A DNA stretch of 64,000 nt from Siniperca chuatsi. Taxonomy: Eukaryota > Chordata > Actinopteri > Centrarchiformes > Sinipercidae. The notes under the pieces were generated by a model, which had not been told where the DNA came from, did no database searches, and worked only from the letters and a program-made list of their open reading frames with translations. The stretch covers positions 24,487,206 through 24,551,205 of the forward strand of contig NC_058044.1 in the NCBI RefSeq assembly GCF_020085105.1, in the 5' to 3' direction. This document shows positions 27,201 through 37,469 of this stretch, piece by piece. The position numbers and the translations under genes are program-made. Each line of letters starts with the position of its first letter. Position 1 is the stretch's first letter.

Positions 27201-30200
27201 CAGGAAGGGGAACACAACAGAGAACACAGGGCTGGAGAGGAAAAGGTGGCAGACTACCACAATGTCAGCCCAACCTAAATGGATGACATTCCCCACTCAA
27301 CCAGTCAGTGTGCAGCCAGATCTCCAGAGTTCTTGTCAATCTTCTGGAGGCTTGGAGAAAGGTGCTGTTTTTAGAGGTGGCCAACGGAACAGCTGCCTCT
27401 GATTTTCTAAGATCACACTATCACAAATAGTTTCTTGTTTACTCCAGACCTCTGTAAGTTTGATGAGAAGGTCTGTGTGCCACACAGCACTGCAGATACA
27501 GATCATGTGTAGTTGACATTTTGCATCAGTTCATATCACATGGTTACCCAGAAACACGTTCTCTGCGTCCCCACACAGACCTAATTATGTGTATCTTTGC
27601 ACAAGCATACTTTGGCCTTAATAAATCAATATTCAGCTACTATAGTACTATACTATTCAGTACTACAGTTTGACAGATATTTCTCCCCCTGTCTGCAGCT
27701 CAAAGACCTGCAAGACAAGTGCTCAGAGTGTGAGGACATGCTCCACGAGGCCCGAGAGGACATAAAGAACTTGCGGAATAAGAGCCTACCCAACAGCACA
27801 GTGCAGCGGTACACTGCACTGGCCTCTGTCCTCCCCATGGACTCACTGGCAGCCGAGATAGAGGGCACCTTCCGCAAAGGCCTGGACACCCCGGCTCCCT
27901 CAGAGTACAAGTGAGTCTGTGATTTCGTGTGTGTGTGCTCTCATATGTGGAAGGCTTCGCTCGACTTTCTCTTAACCATTCCATTTCTAGCTAGATAAAA
28001 CCCCAGTCATTTACTTGATGCAAGTCATCAAGGCTCATTTGATTTCATTTCATTGTGCAACCCTGTGTTGTAAAATGCCAATAAATGACCTTGATTCCTT
28101 AAATGCCCTGGTAGTTCTACCCTCCTACCTTTAGCATGCCTTAAACTGAGACACAACCCTCCACAGTCCTATTTATACCAGTAGATATATCTCTAGATGT
28201 CTCTGTCTTGACCCTTTTTTTTTGTTTGTATAAAATGAAACCCCACTCAAAATCTGCCTTTGGAGTGTGAAACCACTGAATGTTTCACGGTACGGAGCTT
28301 GACATCGTCATGCAGGAGGACTTTTACTTGCAGCAGAGTATTTTTACATTGTGGTATTTGTCCTTTTACTTGAGTAAAAGATCCTGTAATCTTGTGATTT
28401 TTATAATGTGGTATATTGGGTGAGATAAAGGAGGGGACCAGAAGATGTCACAGGTTAAAAACTGAACATCTAAACAACAGTTCATCATAAACTAGTATCA
28501 TTTTATTTCTTATGAGGCTGAGCTATATAAAAAAACTGAGATGAAGGAGAGGAAGAGGGGTATTGCTATGAGCGATACTCATATCAAACAGCAGCGTGTT
28601 TGTCCTCGCTGTCCCTGTCTCAAATCTTCTTCTTCCTTCCCTGGAAACAGAATAGCCTGTTCTTCTTTTTTGAGTCATCATGCTCCTGAAAAAAAGAAGA
28701 CAAAACAGACTATATTTTAATTAGGCTATCAAAAGGTAAGTTGTTAGAATCCAGTGAGCCTTGTTTTCCAAAGCAAAATGATCAGTGTAAATGAAAAAGA
28801 AACGGCATGCCTTGTCTGTCTTCTCCCTTTCAGCCTCCTTGAGCCTGACCTCCAGGGCCTCACATTTTATTTCCCACTGTCCCTCGCTCTGATCATGTGC
28901 GTCTTCGTTCTGGCTCATTTTGATCACAGTCTGTAAATGCTCCTTTGCGAGATCCAGCATTTCACTCCGGAACCTGGTGATCAGTTTTTCCTTTTTCATT
29001 ATTACCTCTTCCTGCTCCTGGCACTTCTCACGCATTTCTTTAAGCTCTGTGGTTATTTCTTCCTCTCTAAGCCCCCACCTGTCCCCCTCTGCCTTGATTT
29101 CATTCAAGGCAGCTTGGGGCCTTTTATTGTCTTTCTTCCTGAAAGCTTTGTTGGTTTCAGCAACCTTCAAAATCCCCTCCAACCTGGAGATCTCATTTCT
29201 AGCGTGGATGTATTTCCTCCCGAGTGTCCTCTGTATACTTCTGTTTTCATGCACGAGTTTCCCCTTCTCCTCTACCCAGCTGATCTCCATGCGCGTGAAT
29301 TCCTTAACCTGCTTCCTCAGATTGGTGTTTAAGGAGGCCAGCTTCTGGTTGGTTTTCTTAGCTGATTGAAGGGCTTGTCTAAGTGCAAGCACCTCGGCGT
29401 CTACAGCTGCTCTGCATGCATGTGGCTTGTGTTGTTTGCCAGCATTACTATGCTGCTCTTTCTTAAAGACAGAGATATACAAGTAGTGTTTAGCTAAAAT
29501 CACAATCACACACTTACATAAAATGTATTGTTGCCTTTACATCTGTCAAAGAAACCTGTAAGAGCTACCTCTCATTAAAAACAACACAATTTAGCTCATG
29601 AAGTCAGACAAATTCAGCCACATGCTACCGTATAACATGTATGAGTTAAGCCGGGGCTAAGGTCTTTTTGAGGGAGCTGGAAGTAAATTTAGTGCAAGTT
29701 TAATAATTAATCAAGAATTTCTTTTAGTGAGAAATGTTTCTTTACATACAAAAGATTCCACCAAAGCAGGAGTCTCTATTCTAAATTGTTTGTACCTTAA
29801 CTGACAGAGACTCGTGCACAGTTTTGAATTTCTCCACTGAGCTTGTTTTTTTGTTCATGAAATGTTTGTTGTATTATAATGCATCAGTAACATATCTATT
29901 TATTTCAATCAGTTTAGGAACCAAAACACATACAGTGTGCGTTTGGTCCACTCTGTTTCATAAATAACTTACCAAAACACATAACATCCTTCCATAGATT
30001 TAAAAAGCTGGCCATATTTTTTTTACATTACTACAATTTTGCATTTTTATTTAATTGTTACAAACAATCTGCCCCTCTGGTTATTTTTTTATTTTGATTA
30101 AAAATCAGATCTGATTTAAAAAAATAAATAAATTCTTGCAGATACGTATGAATTGCAGTGAGCAGTGCAAAAACATGGAATGATTCATGCCTTTCACTCA

Positions 30201-33200
30201 GGCTTGGTTGGTTACAGTATGTTACAATGCAAAATTCTACTTTTAGTCAATGGGCCAGCAACAAAAACAGGAAAAGAGTTACCTGTTTAAAGATCCTGAG
30301 AGAAAAGAAATTTTATGATGCAGTATGAAGAGAAACCCTATTACATTCATGAAATCTATTTCGTATTTACTGTATGTTAATTAAAAAATGTGTAGGCTGT
30401 GCATTGTATTTCTGTGTTTTCTTGGGTTCGGTTGAAAGCAGGTACTTTCAGAATCTGACTGAAAAATTATTTCAAACAGTGACACATTAACTTCTCAAAA
30501 TGTAGCTAAGAAAATTCATATGCTTTTTAGGAAAAAAATATTCACTTGATTTGTTGACGTTTTAGACAAAATTGCAAATGCAAGACAAGTGAGATTCGTT
30601 ACAGTGCTGAATTTGCTGACTTAGCTACAGATTTATCTTGGTCAGAGGAGAAAATCTTACCTTGTTTCTTCTCTTGGGTCTGCCCCTCATGTTGACTGAA
30701 CAAAGATATTGTAGTAAGGAAGTAGCTAGATGACTGAAGCATAAAGTGTATTTTAAATGAAAACAAATGTTTGTTGCCAGGCTCTCAGTCAAATTGGTTG
30801 TTGTTGTTTATGTTTGGATTTTAATGCTGAGGAAGAGTTACTTCTAGAACTGAGTCTTGACTTTGGAAACAGCAGTTGAGCGAAAAATCTCACCATTCAG
30901 TAGCTCTTCTGGAGCTTTCAATCATATCATATGATCCTCATCTGCAGCTGGTATTGTAGAAATACAAGTTTTCTGACCACTTCAATGCACTTTAGTTTTG
31001 TTGATAAATCCTTAAAGGCCCTGAAACCCTACTTTTTTAATCAGCTTCTTACTATTAGTGATGGGGTCCTACATGAACACGCAATTTTCTACCAAAGTTA
31101 GAACAGTTTTGGTTATTTCACATTAGAGATTTCTGCATTTTTGTTTTTGAGCATCCCTCTTCCATTACCACTACCTTACAAGGTAAAGAAAATTGCATCT
31201 CCGTTGTCACTTCAGCCATACAAGTTTCTGTTGCTAACCACTACAAATTCAAATTTTGTAATAAAACATATGGAGAGACTTCAACAGTCGGGATTTAAAT
31301 GATGTGAAGTAGCAACTTTAAAACAAATGGAACCGAAAGGGGGGTGGTGGCAAACCTCCCACCCCTCCTAGCTTCAGTCGTCTACAGTAGTACAGTTGGC
31401 CTACAGTAGCTTGAAAAACACAGTGATAGCTTTAGGGGTTATATGGTGAATGAACAGTTTTTTTTAAAACAGGTATGCAACTGAGATGAATAATGTAGAT
31501 TGGGTGTCATCTTTTTATGGCCACTCATGCCCTGTTTCTCCTGGCAGGAACCACCCGTGGCGTGTGTTTGAAACGGTGAAGGTGGTGAACAAGGCTGTAA
31601 GGCTGCGGTCTCGGTGCCCCTCCCCGGGGCTGCCAGGCTCCAGCCCAGTGTCGGTTCACTCCAGTTGTACCAGCACCCCCCGAACCAGCTACTATGGCTC
31701 AGATAATGCCAGCTTGACTCTGGAGGACAAGCCCAGCTCCAATAATGCTCAGAAAGAAGACAACAGGTGTGTTTGAGTGTGCGTTTATGCACATACTTGA
31801 ACTGTTATGTCAAATAAAAACATTCCAGATCTATTTTTGGTCTTTTTTTTCCTTTTTTTTTTTTTTTTTTTTACACATATTTGGTATTTTTTACTAGAAG
31901 TTAAAATTACTTTCTTTGGGTGGTAACAGTGCATGTTTTTGCAACATGAGTTTGTAATGATTAACCCACTTAAAGGTCCACAGGGTTGAAGCAGTTAAAA
32001 CATTGTCACATCTGTTCACCATAGTGTTAGTGGGACAAAGCGTCTGGGCCAGCCAGGCACACCAGGAGGCCAGGACCTCGAAGCCGCCTTGCGCAGCCTG
32101 TCAGCCCGCCAGGAGAACCACTCCTCTGAGCGGCCTTTCTTTGATGTGGAGCGTGAGCGTAAACTCCACGCCTTGGCAGCAAACTGCGAGGAGGGTGGGA
32201 GCTCCAGTGGATTCCTGACACCAAATGACAGCCTGACCTCCAGCCCAGCGGCATCGTCAGGCACCAACTACTCCAATGGCAGCTCACGGCACTCCTGTGG
32301 CTCCTCAGGAGGATCCAGGTCCTATCTGCCCGACCGGCTGCAGATCATCAAACCTCTGGAAGGTAAAAGCTTAAGCTTGATACTGTGTCTTTCTTGGAGC
32401 TTATTCCAGTTTATGTGGAGTCACAATGGAGCATGAGAAAGTGTTGTTAAAAATCCAAACAAGACAAAGAATGAAAGTTTAATTACTTGATTACAAAAGT
32501 AAAAGTAGCATGTGACTAATTTGACATTAGCAGCCAACTGTAAAATTTAGGAATGAGATGACTATTATACATAAATTTGTTAAAACTAAAATAAGCCTCA
32601 GCTGGTTGGGTCAGATTTGAGCCCGGCATTTCTTCTTGCTGTAAGGCAACAATATTCAAGGTACCCTGTGGAGTTTTTGACCACTAGCAGCATTATGTAG
32701 CAATATTTTTAAGAGTCGTTGCCCAGTTTGTTAATATGGCTGTATTTTAATTTGTTTTGTGCTAGACTTTGCAACCAACAAGACCCGTGTCTTTTGGGAG
32801 AATCCACCATTTATAACAGGGTATCTGCAGGTCTTGGAAAGTCTTTAAAAATTATTTAATCCAGTTTTTTCAAAAAAAGGCCTTAGAAGGTATTAAGAAG
32901 TCTGAAATGTAGTTTGCAAAAGTCTTTATATTGTATTTTACTTTATATTTTCTATTTCCTGCCTAGGCTGTAATGTTAGTTATAAAATGTCTTTGTATCT
33001 GATTGTGCATTTATTATGTATTTATCATATTATATGCCTTGCCTCCAATGTATGTTCTCTACATTTCATTTTGAATTTTTGAACCTTCCCAGCAAAAGAA
33101 TTTCAACCCTAACGCCACAGAAATTACCAAAATTAATAGAATTTAAATATGATAGAATTTAAAATGAAAATTGACATTTAGAATGAAAATTAAAGCCTAA

Positions 33201-35239
33201 TGAAATAAAGAAATCCCTAACTTTTCTGGGTTCAAGAGACAAACAATCTGAAATAAATGGTAGTATAAATAACTTGTAACTGCATCGCATTACAACATTC
33301 TTCAATTGCAACTCTCTTGTCGTCAGGCTCGGTGACTCTGCACCAGTGGCAGCAGTTGGCCAAACCAAACCTGGGAGGGATCCTGCATCCACGCCCGGGT
33401 GTCCTGACTAAAGACTTCAGGGAGCTCGAGGTCGACATACAGCACGTCTACAGCCTGAACGACCTGGAGGAGGATGAACCTGACCTGTCGCAGCTCTCTG
33501 GAGCGCATGGCATGGGTAGGACACATGTAAATACTGTACACATGCTACAATTCCACTCGCTTTGTCATTCCTATTCACATCATTAAATGCCCTCTAAAAT
33601 CAGTGTTTCCGGCTTTCTCTCTTCCTCATTATTCAAGTTTTCATTGGTTGTGTCCCATTAATTATCTAGTATAACTTCAGTTTCCAGCTTCGATGGCTCT
33701 TGTAGTTTCTCATTCAATGTCATTTTCTTCATGTGTAGTTTAATGTGGCTTTTCTCCCTCCATGACCTCACAGCCTCCCCATCCGGTCCCAACCTCCCTC
33801 AGACCTCTCCCACACATACCATTACCACCTGCCAAGTCCTCCAACCCTCCCTTCTCATCCCCTCCTTCTCCACTAGGTAAGAATATACTGTACATACAGT
33901 AAACATGCAATTACTGTACCAGTGCCTTTGTGTTTCTTTGAGCATGTTGTGCTGTCTTTGTGTATTTGTCACAGCCCGGACTAAGTGAATTCTTGGATAA
34001 TAAAGTTCAATTTCAGCTTGAGCTTGATTTTGTTGTTGTGATGGACTTGAGTTACCATAAAACTCAGAACAAGGAACTCCTGAAAAAGAGATCTATGTTC
34101 ATTAATCCACAACATTTTTTTGCAGTGTCACTTTCTTTCAGTAAGTGTGGATATTCCAGATGCTGCTTTTTTTTCTCCCCCTTAACTTCTGCTCTTTGCC
34201 CCCACAGTGGCAGAAAACATCTGTCGAGGCTCTTTCTCCAACTCTAAAAGGAGCCTTCGGGGCAAAGTAAGAGTTGAGGGTCATGGATAAAGTATGAATG
34301 CTCGATTTCACCTTTCATGACGGAGGCACAGTACCATGTTTGTTTAACTAAATAACATCAAGGTTAACTATTTAACAAGCCTTTTCTGCCTAAATTCACA
34401 AAAGTCTTAGTGTAAGGTCGGAGACAGAGATGTTAAACATTTGCTGCGACCTAATTGAAATGATCATAGCTACTTTATGGGAAAATTATGCACTGTGCTT
34501 CTGTTAAATGCACACCTGTCGCCTCCTACTAACACTTGTTTGTATATTCTCGGCTTGTTACACTACGTGTTTTAATGTCTCTTGCCCTTTGTAGGTTTTC
34601 ATCTCAGCAAACCACCAGTCTCTGTTTCATCACCGCTGACACACTAACATCGTGTTTATCCATCTTACAGACAGACACTAACAACAACTGAACTAAATGA
34701 ATCTGTTTACAGTCTTGTTTGTTATTATTTGTGTATGAGCTTGCATGATTGTGCAACAAGAAACAGCTTAGTTTTCTTATCTGTTGTGTTTTATTTTTGT
34801 TTTTAATCATTATTATCTTTCTGTCTGCAGCGTTCGCTCTTTCGGCCTGCCATCTTGTCGGAACTGTGAGCTCGTGAGCACTTCATCGCCGTTCCACCAG
34901 CAGCACGTTGGCCTGGGAGGCCGGACCACCACCATCACCACCACAAATGTAACCACTTCATCACCGGGACTCGTGCAGCTGCTGCATGAGCGTGGCATCT
35001 CAGCCTCTCCTTATCCCCACCACAACCTGCACTACAGCCAGAGTACAAACCCCTCATGCTCCACAGCAAAAGACAAAGGTGGAGGCTCCTCATCAGACAA
35101 AGAGGGAGGAGGGAACATTTTCAGCTTGAACTTGGTGGAGAAGCTTCAGACTCTGGGGCTGAACAGAGTGGCAGCCTGGGGGATGATGGGCCACAATGGC
35201 AAAGAGAGAGAAGCAGGCAGACATCCTGTGAAAGTTTGA
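12218..35239 (+). CDS. hap1: hap1: huntingtin-associated protein 1 / TRAK-family trafficking adaptor, long isoform
   Basis: Exons placed by splice sites and phase: about 12218 (5' edge uncertain, open after a TGA at 12215; a strong acceptor precedes 12374)-12530, 12892-13080, 24231-24307, 24572-24688, 24816-24910, 25594-25702, 25874-25952, 26037-26167, 26368-26442 (GC donor), 27699-27910, 31548-31766, 32025-32362, 33327-33515, 33774-33876, 34831-35239; all join in frame to TGA. The start codon was not found. Seen: PELEIVSLL, YGYD-like FGYDNDDWLHTPLL and EQIEETLKYF (HAP1_N start), then coiled coil with RDLELAARIGQSLLKQNQ and LRHELSMRDDLLQFY, then the Milton/TRAK part with MDSLAAEIEGTFRKGL, RSYLPDRLQIIKPLEG, LHQWQQLAKPNLGGILHPRP and YSLNDLEEDEPDL, and a C-terminal LVQLLHERGISASPY. 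Family knowledge: these adaptors couple kinesin-1/dynein to mitochondria and endosomes in the cytoplasm. HAP1 rather than TRAK1/2 is inferred from the gast and keratin neighbours; sequence alone reads TRAK-like. At least 832 residues. Confidence 0.88.
13925..14290. repeat. dispersed repeat, copy 2 of a pair
   Basis: Homologous to 4737-5060. It begins and ends in TCGATTAATCGATTAG / TTAATTGATAG-type complementary segments, which suggests a decayed terminal-inverted-repeat element in the hap1 intron. Confidence 0.5.
14632..15093. mobile_element. hAT-type MITE with 8-bp target duplication
   Basis: The termini AGGCCTGTCATGATAACT and AGTAATTATCGTGACAGGCC are inverted repeats, with 8-bp direct repeats CCACACCT immediately outside (14624-14631 and 15094-15101). 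The interior contains 'cgatatcattgtcattttaa' and no coding frame. An 8-bp duplication is the hAT signature. Confidence 0.75.
15108..15160 (+). repeat. 3' tail of a LINE/SINE-like retroposon
   Basis: Reads 'cccttgggggtcaataaagt' followed by a tandem TTCTGA tail, the usual 3' end of fish retroposons. It abuts the hAT-type MITE. Confidence 0.5.
15518..15990 (+). mobile_element. 5'-truncated Tc1/mariner element
   Basis: An 81-codon frame (15526-15771) gives the transposase C-terminus with WPSQSPDLNPIE, which holds the last catalytic Glu of the DD34E triad. It then reads LWQDLKKAVHARKP and ends GGPTSY-stop. The 3' terminal sequence 'gggggcaaacacttttgcac' follows at 15963. The N-terminal two thirds and the 5' inverted repeat are missing, so it is dead. 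Confidence 0.85.
17328..17741. mobile_element. fold-back retroposon with 13-bp target duplication
   Basis: Bounded by direct repeats ATAAAAACAAGCA at 17315-17327 and 17742-17754. Inside, about 88 bp at 17363-17452 recurs as its complement at 17651-17741, and a tighter hairpin (TCATGATGGCCCAGTAATCA and its complement) occupies 17454-17530. The 5' end reads 'gacggtgtagtccctcattc'; the same end occurs at 62974. The variable-length duplication points to target-primed insertion. Confidence 0.65.
17454..17530. repeat. near-perfect hairpin inside the fold-back element
   Basis: TTCATGATGGCCCAGTAATC and its complement flank a loop of about 25 bases. Confidence 0.75.
19554..19755 (+). CDS. hap1: hap1 alternative first coding exon (acidic, poly-Asn)
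   Basis: An ATG opens 67 codons that end in a good donor (ACAAG|gtgag) in phase 1, exactly the phase needed to join the hap1 exon at 24231 (giving VTQ-VLCSDRVGQ). The peptide has a Glu run, a second acidic block EEVVEEEKK and ten Asn codons (AAC/AAT), then DSLCREVTQ. Splicing it in would replace the PELEIVSLL...EETLKYF segment and give a protein of about 784 residues. It lies in the 11 kb intron between exons 13080 and 24231. Seen: the ATG, donor and phase. Inferred: that it is a second promoter product. I found no convincing TATA close upstream; a TATTTAA with an inverted CCAAT-like ATTGG and a GGGCGG lies near 19042-19070. Confidence 0.55.
26640..27410 (-). mobile_element. probable solo LTR-like insertion in a hap1 intron
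   Basis: A stretch with base composition unlike the intron around it. On the minus strand it shows a TATATACC box (27056-27062), then AATAAA about 285 bp downstream (TTTATT at 26771-26776 on +). It has no coding capacity. The edges were not found, so the class is tentative. Confidence 0.3.
28308..28395. repeat. dispersed repeat fragment
   Basis: Contains 'ggacttttacttgcagcaga', 'gtatttttacattgtggtat' and 'cttttacttgagtaaaagat', a repeat style common in fish introns. A related piece lies at 43017-43140. Confidence 0.5.
28620..30690 (-). CDS. nested antisense gene: unrecognised AT-hook-like / coiled-coil protein
   Basis: Three exons on the minus strand inside a hap1 intron: 30661-30690 (MRGRPKRRNK, donor gtaaga), 28850-29461 (acceptor tctgtctttaag), 28620-28685 (acceptor ttctttttttcag, encoding EHDDSKKKNRLFCFQGRKKK plus Ile and a stop). 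All junctions are phase 0. The middle exon's donor is either GAG|gtcagg at 28850 or a GC donor AAG|gcatgc at 28811; both keep frame, giving 235 or 248 residues. An AATAAA (TTTATT at 28502-28507 on +) lies about 115 bp past the stop. The N-terminus has an RGRP AT-hook-like core. The body is charged heptad-like coiled coil (QALQSAKKTNQKLASLNTNL; EEITTELKEMREKCQEQEEV). The C-terminus is strongly basic. I do not recognise a family. The introns argue against a processed retrocopy. Function unknown; a nuclear role is only suggested by the basic ends. Confidence 0.6.
31841..31872. repeat. poly-T tract
   Basis: T-runs broken by one CC, in the hap1 intron after 31766. Confidence 0.9.
34208..34266 (+). 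CDS. hap1: hap1 alternative 3' exon (mutually exclusive candidate)
   Basis: This 59-nt block has a pyrimidine-rich acceptor (tttgcccccacag) and a good donor (gtaaga). It begins in phase 1, so it joins exon 33327-33515 but not exon 33774-33876, where it would hit a stop. Read in frame it gives VAENICRGSFSNSKRSLRGK. Its end is phase 0, so joining to 34831 reads the last exon in another frame (RSLFRPAILSEL) and stops at 34867-34869. Reading through the donor instead stops at 34288-34290. Either way the isoform loses the usual C-terminus with LVQLLHERGI. The splice signals are visible; use of the exon is inference. Confidence 0.4.
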
Positions 35240-35432
35240 TGAAGGCGGTTCACGACTTAACTCCTCTCTCATTCACCATAGTGACTTTACATCCAGCCAT
35301 GTGATTCCCACTGTGCAGTTCAGGGCCCACAGCTCTGCTGTCTTGAAAACAAAAGCCACAGTTGCAATAGCCATACTTTAAGTTGTCGGTAGTGTACAGT
35401 AATATTCTTTTCTATGAATTTGTGTACAGTAG

Positions 35433-35478
<46 letters not shown>

Positions 35479-36574
35479 CATCTTCATCTCAGGACAACCA
35501 CCTGATCACCAGTCTGTTTGACTGCAACCTGCAGAAATAGTTTCTTTGTACACACACAAAAATAGAAACATCACGAAGAAAAAAAATATTTTTATACTTT
35601 ACGTTTCGTGACTGTCATTTTACACATTTTACATTTTTGTCGTTTCTCCTGCCACCGTTTAAAAAAACAACAACAAAAAAAAACTCATCACCTGTTGTTT
35701 TTTTGTTTTGTTTCCAAAGTGGAACATCACATATGTGTATATAACAAAGTTGTCATTTGGGAAAGTTAAAAAAAAGACTATGTGCAGTAAATTATTGTTA
35801 GTTGAAACTACAAACCAAACCAATGCTGTCACACTGAAGAACTTTCAAATGCACTAAAATACACTCTGGTCTTCCTGCTTATTAGCTGCTACGTTTAAAG
35901 AAGAATGTTGTATATAAAATTGTCAATATACTGAATTAAACACTTTAAACACTACACTGACCGAACTGAAACATCCTTTAGCTGTCTGCCCTACAGTTCA
36001 TCACCTGCTTTCACATAGCACATGTTGTTATGGCTGCATACAATACAGTATCACCTGCAAGATGTTGGAATTTCTGACCTTGTGGACCTCAACAAAAACA
36101 AATCAGGTTTGCCATGCTGCATCAAAGACAGTGACTGGGATTTTTACAGGCATGTATTTAAATTTACTGTACTGTGTTGACTGAAAATCGTGCTTGTGCA
36201 GATCTGCTGTATTTCACATCATCAGGAATTTTGAAATTGCTGGGATATAAATGAAATGAAAATACTTTTGGGCATTCAAAGTGAATTCTCCATGACGTTA
36301 ATGTAAGGTGAATCCTTATTTAAAGACAAGTAGAAGAGTGGTCATAATTATTTAAACGGCATGTTTCTTTGAAATCTTTCTGTACAATCAACTGTAGCAA
36401 AAAGGCATAGGATAGTGTGGATTAAAAAGGGAAGAAATCCTAAACACAGGTTATAATAATTTGTGTTCTGATTTAAATCAACCAAACTACTGTTTCTCTG
36501 CACTACTGTTTGCTCTGTCGGTTTTTGCATCACAGCTGTATATGTCAGTGTGTGTGTAAATTTTACCACCTGCG
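35240..36574 (+). other. hap1: hap1 3' untranslated region
   Basis: AT-rich non-coding stretch between the hap1 stop and the AATAAA at 36575. It contains the (GT)n microsatellite at 35434-35477 and A-rich tracts near 35660-35690. No other gene is seen. Confidence 0.5.
35434..35477. repeat. (GT)n microsatellite
   Basis: About 22 GT units in the hap1 3' UTR. Confidence 0.95.
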
Positions 36575-36580
36575 AATAAA
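36575..36580 (+). terminator. hap1: candidate hap1 polyadenylation signal
   Basis: AATAAA about 1.3 kb past the hap1 stop. An ATTAAA near 35935 is a nearer alternative. The interval holds a (GT)n tract and no open coding frame of note, as expected of a 3' UTR. Confidence 0.4.
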
Positions 36581-36674
36581 TCTTTGCATTTCCATCCAGC
36601 ACAGTTTTGTCTCTATCACCTCATGACAGCGATGAATTAACACACAAGACTATTGTGATAATTCTGCAAATTAG

Positions 36675-36680
36675 TTTATT
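36675..36680 (-). terminator. gast: gast polyadenylation signal
   Basis: AATAAA on the minus strand about 95 bp past the gast stop codon, facing the hap1 signal at 36575-36580. Confidence 0.6.
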
Positions 36681-36772
36681 TATAAAGTTGCGGGGAAAGT
36701 AAAACATTGACTTCATATAAAATCTGAACAAAAAGCAGTAAGTCTGAGCCCTCAGGTTGTTGTTGTTGGGTC

Positions 36773-37261
36773 TCACTCTGCGTCCCGGCGTCCGAAATCC
36801 ACCCAGCCCTGGTAGTCCCGATCTGACATGCACTCGGAGTTCATCATCTCTGTGAACAAACCATTCCTACATGAACCACACATGAAGGTTCAGTACACAG
36901 ACCTTAGTATCTTCTTGGATCACTCACTCATTCATCAGATTGACACAAGCAAAACAAAACAACAATCAGGGAAGAACTTTCACACCCCGACCCACAGCAT
37001 ACCTGAAATTGCTTGCATTATTTGTTTGGTCATAACCTCGCGATTATCCTCCGATAGGTGTGCCCGTCTCTCCATCCGTGCAGAGTGAGTCTGAGGCGCC
37101 GGCTCCTGTCTGCCAGCCGACCCTCTCACTTTCTCCCTCTTGGCTAGAAGCTGCTGCAGTATATTAGTCTCTCCAACTGCAGAGGATTCAGGTGAGGAGG
37201 CTGCACTGGATACTAGCAGTGCAACCAACAGTGCAAACACCATAATAACTTTCCCTGACAT
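36773..37261 (-). CDS. gast: gast: preprogastrin (gastrin/CCK family peptide hormone precursor)
   Basis: Coding exons are 37003-37261 and 36773-36849, joined in phase 1, giving 111 residues. The ATG follows an acceptor (tacacag) by two bases and starts MSGKVIMVFALLVALL, a clear signal peptide. The C-terminus holds DRDYQGWVDFGRRDAE (residues 96-111): an Arg before Asp98, the Asp-Tyr sulfation site, WVDF, then the Gly-Arg-Arg amidation and cleavage signal. Family knowledge: proteins of this type are cut by prohormone convertases and amidated to act on CCK/gastrin receptors and drive acid secretion. Fish gastrins, unlike CCK (WMDF), commonly carry Val here. The gene is convergent with hap1 (polyA signals about 100 bp apart), as expected from GAST-HAP1 synteny. 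Confidence 0.93.
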
Positions 37262-37365
37262 GTCTGTGTACAAGAAGTAGGGGGGGGGAAGAGTTTTTGG
37301 TCAAAACAGATTTATATTTACTCAAACTGACAACATAAGTACACAAAAAGACAAAGTTACTGTAC

Positions 37366-37432
37366 CTGTGACGACAGGATGAGATATGTGTACAATGAAA
37401 TCCGAGAAGAGTTTTGCTTCTGTTGCAGTTTT
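37366..37432 (-). other. gast: gast 5' untranslated exon
   Basis: On the minus strand the sequence downstream of a TATA box runs to a donor GTCACAG|gtacag at 37366. The next acceptor is two bases before the gast start codon. The upstream limit is set only by the usual TATA-to-start distance. Confidence 0.55.
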
Positions 37433-37453
37433 GGTGATTCTGAGCAGATCTGC

Positions 37454-37462
37454 CCTTTTATA
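37454..37462 (-). promoter_or_regulatory. gast: gast TATA box
   Basis: Minus-strand GTATAAAAGGG, placed correctly upstream of the proposed 5' UTR exon of gast. Confidence 0.65.
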
Positions 37463-37469
37463 CCACGAG

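Noticed and set aside
27097-27402. 101-codon plus-strand open frame
   Set aside because: Falls in the LTR-like insertion; Thr/Gln/Arg-rich with no recognisable domain.
28920-29369. Long plus-strand open frame opposite the nested gene
   Set aside because: It is the mirror of the minus-strand coiled-coil exon, rich in Ser/Leu as expected of the complement of Glu/Lys codons, with no splice support.
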